Below are positions 18,297 to 27,100 of a stretch of 40,205 nt of DNA, in pieces. Made by a program: the position numbers and the translations under genes. The stretch is from Mastigocoleus testarum BC008. Its GTDB lineage: Bacteria > Cyanobacteriota > Cyanobacteriia > Cyanobacteriales > Nostocaceae. Numbering within the stretch: the first letter of the stretch is position 1; the number at the start of each line of letters is the position of its first letter. The notes beneath the pieces are model-generated. The model searched no databases. It was not told where the DNA came from and saw only the letters and a program-made list of their open reading frames with translations. The stretch is from NCBI RefSeq assembly GCF_001456025.1, contig NZ_LMTZ01000006.1, positions 1 to 40,205 on the forward strand. The letters are read 5' to 3'.

Positions 18297-18396
18297 AAAT
18301 AAATAGTCAGTTTTTTTAGTTATTGGGTAAACCAAAAGTCTGTCTGGGAGAGAGCAACGCCCGCGCATGGGCGTTGCTAAAACTGGCTATTTATTT
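18297..18396. repeat. MITE-like element with 18-bp terminal inverted repeats
   Basis: AAATAAATAGTCAGTTTT (18297-18314) is the reverse complement of 18379-18396 except for one base. A central perfect palindrome has 10-bp arms AGCAACGCCC / GGGCGTTGCT (18353-18378) and is markedly GC-richer than its surroundings. Outside, CTAG-containing segments (about 18281-18291 and 18405-18414) give a further imperfect match, so the full element may be about 130 bp. There is no open frame, so mobilisation would need a transposase in trans. Confidence 0.65.
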
Positions 18397-18990
18397 CCGC
18401 CAACCTCTACTAGTATTTCATAACATGTCTATATTGTGCCACTAATCGACCAGTTATTCTTTTGGCACTTTCAAATTGCATTGGATGATGGGGTATGAGT
18501 ATTTATATTGAGCCAGGAGATAAATATAAAAATTTTCCAATTAAATAAAACATTACCTCTGCATAAATACCGCTATATCCTAAGGCATATTTCTCTAGAA
18601 TAAGGATATAAATATAAATTCTAAGCTATACCCATCATGAAATACTACATAGCAAATATATATTTAGGTTATGGAACAAAAAGAATCAAGAAATGATAAT
18701 AAATACTCCTTGTTATATTTATTGCAAAATACTTTCTGGTAAATTTTTATAACAATTGATAAAATAATTATCTAGACTAATAAGTTAGATATTGTTGATA
18801 AAAAATCAAAATAAAATTGAGAGTAATAAACTATAATACTTTCGTATCCTGTAAATCAATTTTTACATTGATTTGCAAAGAATATAGCTCGATTACTTTT
18901 AGAAGTGAGCGTAACTCGAGCCGATAAACATTCCTTGCAAATCCCATTAGCAAAGTATTGATTTTGAAGGCACAGGTTTCAAAGTTATAG

Positions 18991-19055
18991 TTTTGAAAGT
19001 ATTCTTTTTGAAAGTGTTATTTTTGAAAGTGTTATTTTTGAAAGTATTATCTTTG
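18991..19055. repeat. 15-bp tandem repeat downstream of the amidohydrolase gene
   Basis: Four near-exact copies of TTTTGAAAGTGTTAT (variants at two positions) end in a degenerate fifth copy that reaches the stop region of the amidohydrolase gene at 19062. Confidence 0.85.
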
Positions 19056-19061
19056 AAAAAA

Positions 19062-20468
19062 CTAATCTTTCAAATTCATTATCGAACGATAGTGTTGTTC
19101 TAGTTCAGCAACTGTTTTTGACTTTCGTTTTGTTTCCCATTGACTGCGATTAAATAATTCTTGTCGGAGTCGATCCACATTAACATTTTTGACTTTGTTA
19201 TTATCAACTATTTGTTTACCATTTACCCAAACACTGTCAACCACATTTGTGGGACGTCCCAAAACTAATAAGCCGATGGGGTCCGTACGTGGTAGTAAAG
19301 ATAAATCAGTAAGGTTGTACAGTACTAAATCTGCTTTTTTCCCAACAGCCAAAGAACCCAATTCTTCAGCAAGGTTTAATCCTTTTGTTCCCCCTAAAGA
19401 TGCCATTTCTACTGCTTGTTTTGGTGTAATCCAGTGCTGATAATCTGCATCAGTTACGTTATGCAAAATGGAGCCAATTTTAATGGCTTCTAATAAATCT
19501 TGGGAATCGTTGCTAGAAGCACCATCACAGCCAAAAGAAATATTTACTCCTGCTTGACGGTATTTCAAAATAGGAGCAATACCGCTACCCAAACGTAAGT
19601 TACTCAAAGGGTTATGAACAACTGTAGATTGATTTTCTGCGAGAATGTCAATATCACTATCTGTAAGCCAAACGCAATGAGCAAGGGAAGTACGGGAATT
19701 TAAATAGCCTAACCTGTTAAGATGTTCGACTGCAGTACAACCATACTTTTCTTGAGCGAGTTTCTGTTGTGCTTTGGTTTCAAGTAAATGAGAGTGACGA
19801 CAAAGGTCGTAATTATTGCTTAGTCCAACACATCCTTCAAATAAAGCATCGCTACACAACTGAATTCCAGTAGGAGCTAAGGCAAAATAGATCCCATCTT
19901 CTGGTTTGTGGAACTCCTCGATCGCAGCTTGCATCAGTTCCAAAGTTACCTCAGTTGGACGAAAATAAGATTCATGTACTTGTTCGTCGGTTTCCCCTGA
20001 GGGAATTCCTGCAGCGAGTGGTTGGTCTTGAATCAAAGGAGCAATAAAAGCACGAATACCAACTTCCCGATAAGCCCGGACTGCTGCAGCTATAGTTTCT
20101 AATTCTCTATCTGGAATCAATACCAAATGATCGACGACGGTAGTACCACCAGACATCAAGGTTTCCACTGCTGTTCCCAAAGCACTTAAGTAAACTCTTT
20201 CGATATCTAAGGGAGCAAAATCATAAAGTTCCGCTAACCACAACTCCAGGGGTAAAATTGACATAATTCCCCGTTGCCACATTTCAGAAGAGTGAGTGTG
20301 GGCATTGACAAAACCTGGAAGTAGTAGCTTATTCTTACCATTTACAGCTGTACCAACTGGATCTAATTCTGGAGCGATCGCGGCAATAATTCCATCACTA
20401 ATTTGTACATCTACACTCTTATAAGCATTTTCATCGGGAATTAAAACATTTTGAATCGTAAAGTTCAT
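19062..20468 (-). CDS. Metal-dependent amidohydrolase (cytosine/guanine deaminase or TrzA/ATZ-like)
   Basis: The 468-residue protein has the amidohydrolase TIM-barrel metal site: VNAHTHSS (His57, His59), HSHLLE (His227 and Glu230), SLAHC (His264) and FGCDGASSND (Asp315). A beta-sandwich is formed by the N-terminal 50 residues and the C-terminal KKADLVLYNLTDL...DSVWVNGKQIV segment. This arrangement is that of the deaminase/chlorohydrolase branch, which removes ammonia (or chloride) from purine, pyrimidine or triazine-like rings; the exact substrate is not readable. AAGGGG lies about 6 nt before the ATG at 20468. It is transcribed away from a cysteine hydrolase gene across a 97-nt shared promoter region, which suggests a joint nitrogen-scavenging role. 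Confidence 0.88.
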   Translation of the reverse strand: MNFTIQNVLIPDENAYKSVDVQISDGIIAAIAPELDPVGTAVNGKNKLLLPGFVNAHTHSSEMWQRGIMSILPLELWLAELYDFAPLDIERVYLSALGTAVETLMSGGTTVVDHLVLIPDRELETIAAAVRAYREVGIRAFIAPLIQDQPLAAGIPSGETDEQVHESYFRPTEVTLELMQAAIEEFHKPEDGIYFALAPTGIQLCSDALFEGCVGLSNNYDLCRHSHLLETKAQQKLAQEKYGCTAVEHLNRLGYLNSRTSLAHCVWLTDSDIDILAENQSTVVHNPLSNLRLGSGIAPILKYRQAGVNISFGCDGASSNDSQDLLEAIKIGSILHNVTDADYQHWITPKQAVEMASLGGTKGLNLAEELGSLAVGKKADLVLYNLTDLSLLPRTDPIGLLVLGRPTNVVDSVWVNGKQIVDNNKVKNVNVDRLRQELFNRSQWETKRKSKTVAELEQHYRSIMNLKD

Positions 20469-20565
20469 AATTTTCCCCTTAATGATTTTAACCTTAGTTA
20501 AGTAATCGGACTCTCAACAGAATTTCGAGTTACAAAATAAAAAATGGTGTTAAGTGTTGCAAGTT
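20469..20565. promoter_or_regulatory. Shared divergent promoter region
   Basis: Ninety-seven nt lie between two divergent starts. The left end carries the AAGGGG ribosome-binding site of the amidohydrolase. I looked for an NtcA-type GTA-N8-TAC box, expected for nitrogen-controlled genes, and found none. Exact promoters cannot be assigned. Confidence 0.5.
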
Positions 20566-21360
20566 ATGAATTCACCACTTCGAACTTTGGGAGTTGGACC
20601 AAATAGTTGGTCAGTTAATGAATCTATTGCAGATATTACTAGAACTGCTCAAACCACACAAAAAGTTATCTTAACAACAGAAAGTAAAACTTTGCGATTG
20701 GATTTGCAAAAGACAGCCATTCTAGTTATTGATATGCAAAATGACTTTTGTCATCCTGACGGTTGGTTAGCACATATTGGTGTAGATGTTTCACCCGCAC
20801 GAACTCCGATTATACCTTTACAAGGTTTATTACCTGTAATGCGGAGTCAAGGAGTACCAGTAATTTGGGTTAATTGGGGTAATCGCCCAGATTTACTAAA
20901 TATTAGCGCGGGTCTACGTCATGTTTATAACCCAACGGGAAACGGTGTAGGCTTAGGGGATCCGTTACCCAAAAATGGAGCAAAAGTATTAACGAAGGGT
21001 AGTTGGGCTGCTGCAGTAGTGGAAGAATTAGAGCAATCTCCTCAAGATATTCATGTGGATAAATACAGGATGAGCGGATTTTGGGATACACCTTTAGATA
21101 GCATTTTACGGAATTTAGGCAAAACAACTCTGTTATTTACTGGTGTAAATGCAGATCAGTGCGTTCTTTGTACGCTGCAAGATGCAAATTTTTTAGGGTA
21201 TGATTGCATTCTGATTAAAGATTGTACTGCTACCACTTCACCAGAATATTGCTGGCAAGCAACATTATACAACGTCAAACAAATATTTGGTTTTGTTACT
21301 GATTCAACAGCAATTTTAGCAGCATTAAATAATTCAGCAAATATAGCATCAGACCGATAA
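20566..21360 (+). CDS. Isochorismatase-fold cysteine hydrolase (RutB/biuret hydrolase-like)
   Basis: Counting from the ATG at 20566, the catalytic triad of the family is present: Asp56 in LVIDMQNDF, Lys166 in VDKYRMSGF and Cys199 in NADQCVL. Such enzymes hydrolyse C-N bonds of small amides and ureides (ureidoacrylate, biuret, N-carbamoyl compounds, nicotinamide) or isochorismate; the longer N-terminus of about 45 residues and the D-K-C spacing favour the RutB/biuret group. A GTG at 20554 would add four residues; the ATG is preferred although neither has a clear ribosome-binding site. It is followed after 115 nt by a cupin gene on the same strand and is divergent from a ring deaminase, consistent with stepwise breakdown of a nitrogenous compound. 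Confidence 0.88.
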   Translation: MNSPLRTLGVGPNSWSVNESIADITRTAQTTQKVILTTESKTLRLDLQKTAILVIDMQNDFCHPDGWLAHIGVDVSPARTPIIPLQGLLPVMRSQGVPVIWVNWGNRPDLLNISAGLRHVYNPTGNGVGLGDPLPKNGAKVLTKGSWAAAVVEELEQSPQDIHVDKYRMSGFWDTPLDSILRNLGKTTLLFTGVNADQCVLCTLQDANFLGYDCILIKDCTATTSPEYCWQATLYNVKQIFGFVTDSTAILAALNNSANIASDR

Positions 21361-21475
21361 ACGATCTCAAAATAAGTTATCTCAAAATAAGTGTTCTAAA
21401 AAATAAATCATCTGACAAAAATCTTTCTAGATACAGATAGATGGTTGAACAAGATTAGGGGGAATAGATAAATCC

Positions 21476-21928
21476 ATGCAGATTTCCAGTTGCGTTATTC
21501 CTGTCATCAAATCTCCAGAGGACTACCAAGCATATCGTATTAGTCCCCACGATACTAACCGACTAGCTATTGTTTTCGACCCAGCAGTTGCGAACACGTC
21601 GTTAACTTGTTGTGTAGAAATTTTTGATGTTGGCGGTAAAACACCTCCAAATCGACATCAGTTAGCAGTAGAAATGTTTTTTATCCTTAAGGGTAACGGT
21701 ATGGCTAGCTGTGATGGAAAAACAATACAAATTAAAGCTGGAGATAGTTTATTAGTTCCACCAACCGGTACCCATGTCATCGAAAATACAGGAAATAATC
21801 GTTTATATGCCTTAACAATAATGGTTCCCAATGAAAATTTTGCCGAATTGATTCGTAGTGGGGTACCAACAGAATTAGATGCGGAGGATATGGCTGTTTT
21901 GGGAAGATTAGATGGTTTTAATATCTGA
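21476..21928 (+). CDS. Cupin-domain protein
   Basis: A 150-residue single-domain cupin. The two conserved motifs are visible as NRHQLAVEMFFILKGNG (about residues 59-75, with His and Glu as likely metal ligands) and GDSLLVPPTGTHVIENTG (about 88-105, His as ligand). Cupins of this size are enzymes, isomerases or small-molecule sensors. A TAGGGGGA element lies about 12 nt before the ATG. Its position after the cysteine hydrolase suggests a role in the same pathway. A strong terminator follows about 100 nt later, so it is the last gene of the unit. Confidence 0.85.
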   Translation: MQISSCVIPVIKSPEDYQAYRISPHDTNRLAIVFDPAVANTSLTCCVEIFDVGGKTPPNRHQLAVEMFFILKGNGMASCDGKTIQIKAGDSLLVPPTGTHVIENTGNNRLYALTIMVPNENFAELIRSGVPTELDAEDMAVLGRLDGFNI

Positions 21929-22028
21929 TTAGTATCCTAGTAGGATATATCATTATTTTTGTTCGCAATTTTTGTTTGCATAAATCCAAAGTTTACTGTA
22001 GTTATTTCTCAATTTTGGCGATATGTTT

Positions 22029-22065
22029 GTAGAGAGGTATCACAGTAACTCTCTACCTTTTTTTT
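22029..22065 (+). terminator. Rho-independent terminator after the cupin gene
   Basis: Arms GTAGAGAG (22029-22036) and CTCTCTAC (22049-22056) form a perfect 8-bp stem with a 12-nt loop, followed by C and eight T residues. Confidence 0.85.
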
Positions 22066-22136
22066 GAAGTTACTTATTATATAGTTTCGTGTAATAATGT
22101 TAGGAAATGACTTGTGCTTGGGGGTAGAGCTACGAT

Positions 22137-23885
22137 TCAAAATGGTTGATAGCGCAGTGAGAAGTAAAGACCATTTTCTTGTAGAGAGTTACCTTCTTTT
22201 TCACGAGCTACTAAAGGTATACCATAGTCTAATTGTAAAAACAGATCGCGTTGTGGTTGCCAGTTTAAACCCAATCCTAAACTTGCAATGGTCTGTGGGT
22301 CTGGGTTTTCTCCTCGATTGTTCCAAGCAGTTCCCAGATCAAAAAACGGTCTAATTTGCAATGAGTTATCTGATGTTAGAGGAAAGCGCAATTCAATCGA
22401 ACCAATAATCCCATTGTCAGTGACAAGTTGATTTTGGCGATATCCCCGGACCGTATCTACTCCCCCAATACTAATTTTTTCCAAAGGAAGTAAAGCATCT
22501 GGTGTCAGTTGAGCATTAACTTTACCTAAAATTAGAGTCCGAGGTGAAATTTGCTGAACCCATTGAAACTGTCCTAACCAACTAAAGAATCGTCCATCAG
22601 TACCGGTGTTGTTGATAGTTGCATCAAATGCATCAATACCAAAACTAAATTGCGATCGCGCAGCAAGTACTTGTTTTGCATTCCGTTGTAACCAGTCTTG
22701 AGAAAAGCGAATTACTGTTACTCTAGATTCACCTTGTTCTGTTCCCTCGGAAAATGAAAAGGGAAGATCATCAAACAAAAATGTTTTACTGTCACGTAGA
22801 TCTAAGGTTAAACCAAGAGCAAATTCTGTATTGGGTTTCCTAACTAAAGGTTGTCGGAAACCAAATGATAAAGTTTCTGAGTCACTGCGTATATCCAGGT
22901 CTGCAAATCGATTCTCAACTATCTCACTGTTGTTATTGCTGTAGCTGATGTTAAATTTACCATCTAAGGCATTCAGTGGTATTGTGTAACCTAAACTGTA
23001 TATATCTAAACCTTCTGTTAAACCATATTCAGCACTAAATCGATCGCCAATACCCAACAAATTATTGTAGTTAGCAAATACTGTGCCTTGGAAAGAACCT
23101 ATAGTGGGAGACTGATAATTATTAACGAGAACACCTGCACTTAAAGCGGGTACTTCTTCTAATTGTAGCTGTAATATATTCCTACCAGGAGCGCTACCTG
23201 CAGTCAACTCTGCATTAACTCGCTCCAGTAGTGGGTCGAGTTGTAATAGTTGTAATGCTTCTTCTAAACGTTCGCGGTTTAAAGGAGCTTTGGTAAATAA
23301 TCTGAGACGACTGCGAATATAATTTTTTTGTAGTTTATCCAGACCACTAATTTCAATTTTTTCTAGTTCGCCTTCCACAATCTGAATTTCTACAATTCCA
23401 GTTTCTAGAAATTGGTTATTTAAGATAAATGCACCAGATGTAATATAACCATTATCAATATAAAGTTGGGTAATTTCAGAGCGTAGTTGAACTAAGTCTT
23501 CAAAAGACACCGAGCAAACTTGAAGAGCACAGTTTTTATATTTTGCAATAAGTTTATCTATCTCATCAAAGAGAACCGTATTACCCAGGACCTTAATTTG
23601 CTTAACATTAATTTTCCCACTACTTGGGGTTTTTGGTCGTTGTCGTATATCTTGGGAGGGTGTTTCTAAAGGAGAAGGTTTAGAGGGTTCTGGCTCGGAA
23701 GGTAAAGGTACTCGTCTTGGTTTGGGAATTGTTTCTTCTATTCGTCGTGAAGGGATGTCTGAGGGAATATTTAATTCACTAGGAGAAGTTAATTGTGCGC
23801 GAGCGACTTGTTTTAATGGTATAAAACCGGCAAAAATTAAACTGAAAGCTCCTAATTTAATGATTTTTTTTGCGATCAACTGCAT
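22137..23885 (-). CDS. TpsB outer-membrane transporter of a two-partner secretion system (ShlB/FhaC/HecB family)
   Basis: The 582-residue protein starts with a signal peptide ending near ARAQ (residue 31), followed by a Pro-rich periplasmic linker. Two POTRA domains come next; the first (about 92-170) reads INVKQIKVLGNTVLFDEIDKL and EIQIVEGELEKIEISG. Residues about 240-582 form a 16-strand beta-barrel, with the family signature IGGVDTVRGYRQNQL holding the VRGY lid-loop motif, and a C-terminal aromatic residue (RYQPF) for BAM insertion. TpsB proteins export the adjacent TpsA protein across the outer membrane. It lies downstream of tpsA on the same strand with a 278-nt spacer containing a palindrome that could reduce expression relative to tpsA. 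Confidence 0.93.
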   Translation of the reverse strand: MQLIAKKIIKLGAFSLIFAGFIPLKQVARAQLTSPSELNIPSDIPSRRIEETIPKPRRVPLPSEPEPSKPSPLETPSQDIRQRPKTPSSGKINVKQIKVLGNTVLFDEIDKLIAKYKNCALQVCSVSFEDLVQLRSEITQLYIDNGYITSGAFILNNQFLETGIVEIQIVEGELEKIEISGLDKLQKNYIRSRLRLFTKAPLNRERLEEALQLLQLDPLLERVNAELTAGSAPGRNILQLQLEEVPALSAGVLVNNYQSPTIGSFQGTVFANYNNLLGIGDRFSAEYGLTEGLDIYSLGYTIPLNALDGKFNISYSNNNSEIVENRFADLDIRSDSETLSFGFRQPLVRKPNTEFALGLTLDLRDSKTFLFDDLPFSFSEGTEQGESRVTVIRFSQDWLQRNAKQVLAARSQFSFGIDAFDATINNTGTDGRFFSWLGQFQWVQQISPRTLILGKVNAQLTPDALLPLEKISIGGVDTVRGYRQNQLVTDNGIIGSIELRFPLTSDNSLQIRPFFDLGTAWNNRGENPDPQTIASLGLGLNWQPQRDLFLQLDYGIPLVAREKEGNSLQENGLYFSLRYQPF

Positions 23886-24079
23886 GTTATGTGTACTTAT
23901 TCAAATATATAAACTCGAAAAAATTAAATAGAAAACCTAAATCGAAAACTACGTATATAAAAGATGTGCCGAATTACGATTGGTATCGCACAACTATGCT
24001 TCATCGATGGAACAAACCAAGTAAGTAGGCGAGAAAAAAAGTAAACTGTGCAAATAAATATAAAATATCCGTATTTGGC

Positions 24080-24115
24080 TTGTAGTAGCGCTTTAGCGCT
24101 AAAGCATGATTACAA
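24080..24115. repeat. Dispersed palindrome in the tpsA-tpsB spacer
   Basis: The 16-bp perfect palindrome GCTTTAGCGCTAAAGC (24090-24105) sits inside outer arms TTGTA / TACAA. Similar TTGTAGTAGCGC... palindromes are scattered through Nostoc-type genomes. Lying between tpsA and tpsB, the RNA hairpin could act as an attenuator or stabiliser. Confidence 0.65.
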
Positions 24116-24163
24116 ATAAGTTATGATTTTTCTTCCTAACCTACTCATAAGGAATAAAACTTT

Positions 24164-27100
24164 TCATTTCCCACACTCTCGACTTAGAATCCGTCGCCCA
24201 TTTTCCAAACTATAAACTCCTGTTGGTTCGACAATTGGATCGCCAATTTTCCATTTCTGATTCGGTTTTTTGGCAGAACTTTCCTCTATAGTTCGGACTT
24301 TAATTGCAGAGTATCTTGAAGGTAATGTATCCCCCGGACGATAGGGTAAACCTGCGGTCCCAGTAATAAAGAAACTACCATTACGTTTTTTACTTCTGAC
24401 AACACAACTACTCGCAACTAAAGCTTCGCTATCAATTGGGTTTTCTGTCAGTTCCGCAAGATCGTCTTGCAAAAAGCTATTATCTGTAATACCAATAATT
24501 GTTCCAGAACTAACACTACCACTGGCATTGACATCTACTCGACTGTTACCATCTAATCGATTTAGCTTTTCTTCCGTAAAAGAGTTCCCAGTTTCTGATG
24601 TGGGGCTAAAAAGAGAGTCACTTAAAAAAGCATTAGTGTTAAAAATAATATCACCTCCGCTACCTTGTGGAGCAAAGGCAAAGATGTCACTATCTTCTAA
24701 GGCTACTATGGCGTTGGCATTAAGATTTATATCGCCACCACTACCTGTTGTAGTGGAAAGTATAGTTTTAATATCACTGTTATTGCGGAGAATGATATTT
24801 TTCCCTGCAGTGATATTTATATCACCTCCACTAGATTTTTCTGCTTGAGTGAGAACTTGTCCATTGTTAGCATTAAAATTATCCTTAACGCTTATATTGA
24901 TATTACCTGCTACATCCGTTCCTTCACTTTCTGCAGATACTTGACTACCACCAATTATATCAAAATTTGTAGAACGAACTGTAATATCGCCGGCTCGACC
25001 ATCTCCTAAAGTCTTGGTACTAATAAAACCAGTATTACTCAGTTTAATATTGGGAGCATTGATACTTATTCCCTCTGAATTACCGATTGCTCCAGAGCCC
25101 ACTTGACTGCTTGAATTAGAACTCAAGGAACCATCTTTAGATTTACCATCAAAAATCACGCGATCGCGACCAGTAATACGAACTGCTCCAGCATTACCTT
25201 TTCCTAGGGTACTAGCATCAAGAAAAGCACCGTTGGTAATTTCGACATTATCGGCTTCAATCTCAATTCCACCTGAGTTACCCTCAGCCCCACCAAACAC
25301 TTGACTTATTGCAGAACTTACAGGACCAAAATCAAAAGTAGATTCTCCATCAAAAACCACTCGTTCAGTAGCAGCGATTCGAATCAAACCAGAATCACCC
25401 TTTCCAAGGGTAGTCGCAGTCAGTTGAGAACCATTCCTAATCTCAACATTACCGCCATTAATTTCGATTCCACCCGAGTCGCCTTCAGCATTTTCTTTAA
25501 CTTGACTTATTGCAGAACTTACAGGACCAAAACCAAAAGTAGATTCTCCATCAAAAACTACTCGCTCGGTACCAGTTATGCTTATCTTGCCCGAATTTCC
25601 CTTTCCAAGGGTTGTAGCAGTCAGTTGAGCACCACCAGTAATCTCAACACTACCGCCATTAATTTCGATTCCACCCGAGTCGCCTTCAGCCCCACCAAAT
25701 ACTTGACTTATCGCAGAACTTACAGTGAAAAGGGGAGTAGATTCTCCATCAAAAACTACTCGCTCGGTACCAGTTATGCTTATCTTGCCAGAATCTCCCT
25801 TCCCAAGGGTAGTTGCAGTCAGTTGGGCACCACCAGTAATCTCAACATTACTTCCATTAATCTCGATTCCCTCCGAGTCACCCTCAGCATTTTCTTTAAC
25901 TTGGCTTATTGCAGAGCTTAGATTTCCAAAACGAGATACCCCGTCAAATACAACTTTGTCAGTAGCATTAATTTTGATCAGCCCTGCATTTCCTCGGTTG
26001 AGGGTGGTAGCACTAAGTTGACCACCATTAGTTACTTCAACATTATTTGCGTTGATTTCAATTCCACCCGAATTACCTACAGCATTTTCTCTTACTTGAC
26101 TAAATGCAGAACTCAGTTTTCCAAAAGGAGATTGGTCATCAAAAACAACCTTGTCACGAGCAGAAATCGTAATTTTACCTGCATCTCCCGTACCTAAAGT
26201 ATTAGCGCTGAGTTGACCGCCATTAGTAACCTCAACATTACCCGCATTAATCTCTATACCACCAGAATTACCTACAGCATTCTCTCCCACTTGACTAAAT
26301 ACAGCACTGAGAAATCCCAGAGGCGATTCTCCATCAATCACTACTTTCTCACGAGCAGTAATTTGAATTTTCCCCGCATTTCCGATTCCAAGGGTATTAG
26401 CTTCTAGATAACCACCATCGAATACCTCAACACTACCAGCGTTAATCTCTATACCACCAGAATTACCTACAGCATTCTCTCCCAATTGGCTAAATGCAGA
26501 GCTTTGAAATCCCAGAGGAGCGCCATCAAATAGCACTTTATTTGTTGCATTGATTAAAATTTTACCGGAATTCCCACTTCCTAAAGCACTAGTATTGAGT
26601 TGACCGCCATTTTTTATCTCTACACTATCCGCATTGATATCGATGCTACCTGAGTTACCCACAGATCCAATCTCAGTTTGATTGAATACACCACTGCGTG
26701 AGCCGTTGGGTACTCCATCAATAACTATTGTTCCAGTAGCATTAATTGCAATGTTTCCCGCTTGAACTCCAGGTGAACCTAAACCAGAGGAAATTCCAGC
26801 AAGTATTTGACTTCCTTCTATAATCTCTAAATTTCCGGAATTAATTATACTATCCCCACCGCCATCGGCACGCAGATTTACCCTTGCGCCACTGTTAAGG
26901 GATACATCACTCCCGTTTCCCTGTTCTGGGAAACTTAAGCTTAAGTTATTTCCGTCTACATTTAATCCAACTGTGCCTATACTTGCTAAACCTCCTAACT
27001 CAACTCTCCCACCAACAGCAGATATTCCTCCTTGTTCTTCCTGACCGTCAATATTGATATTTCCACCCAACAACAACAAACTGTTTCCGTCGCCAACCCG

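Larger units (their letters stand above)
17849..19061. other. Long gene-free spacer rich in repeats
   Basis: About 1.2 kb without a convincing coding sequence, very AT-rich. It contains a 15-bp triple repeat (18194-18238), a MITE-like element (18297-18396) and a second 15-bp tandem array (18991-19055), each listed separately. The remainder shows only A/T-rich sequence; the histidine kinase promoter must be at its left end. Confidence 0.6.

Noticed and set aside
20469..20565. NtcA site in the divergent nitrogen-gene promoter
   Set aside because: No GTA-N8-TAC sequence is present in the interval.
25301..25921. 206-codon open frame opposite tpsA, plus shorter ones nearby
   Set aside because: It is antisense to the repetitive TpsA beta-helix; the frame stays open because the repeats are in phase, and the translation is repetitive low-complexity sequence with no start signals.
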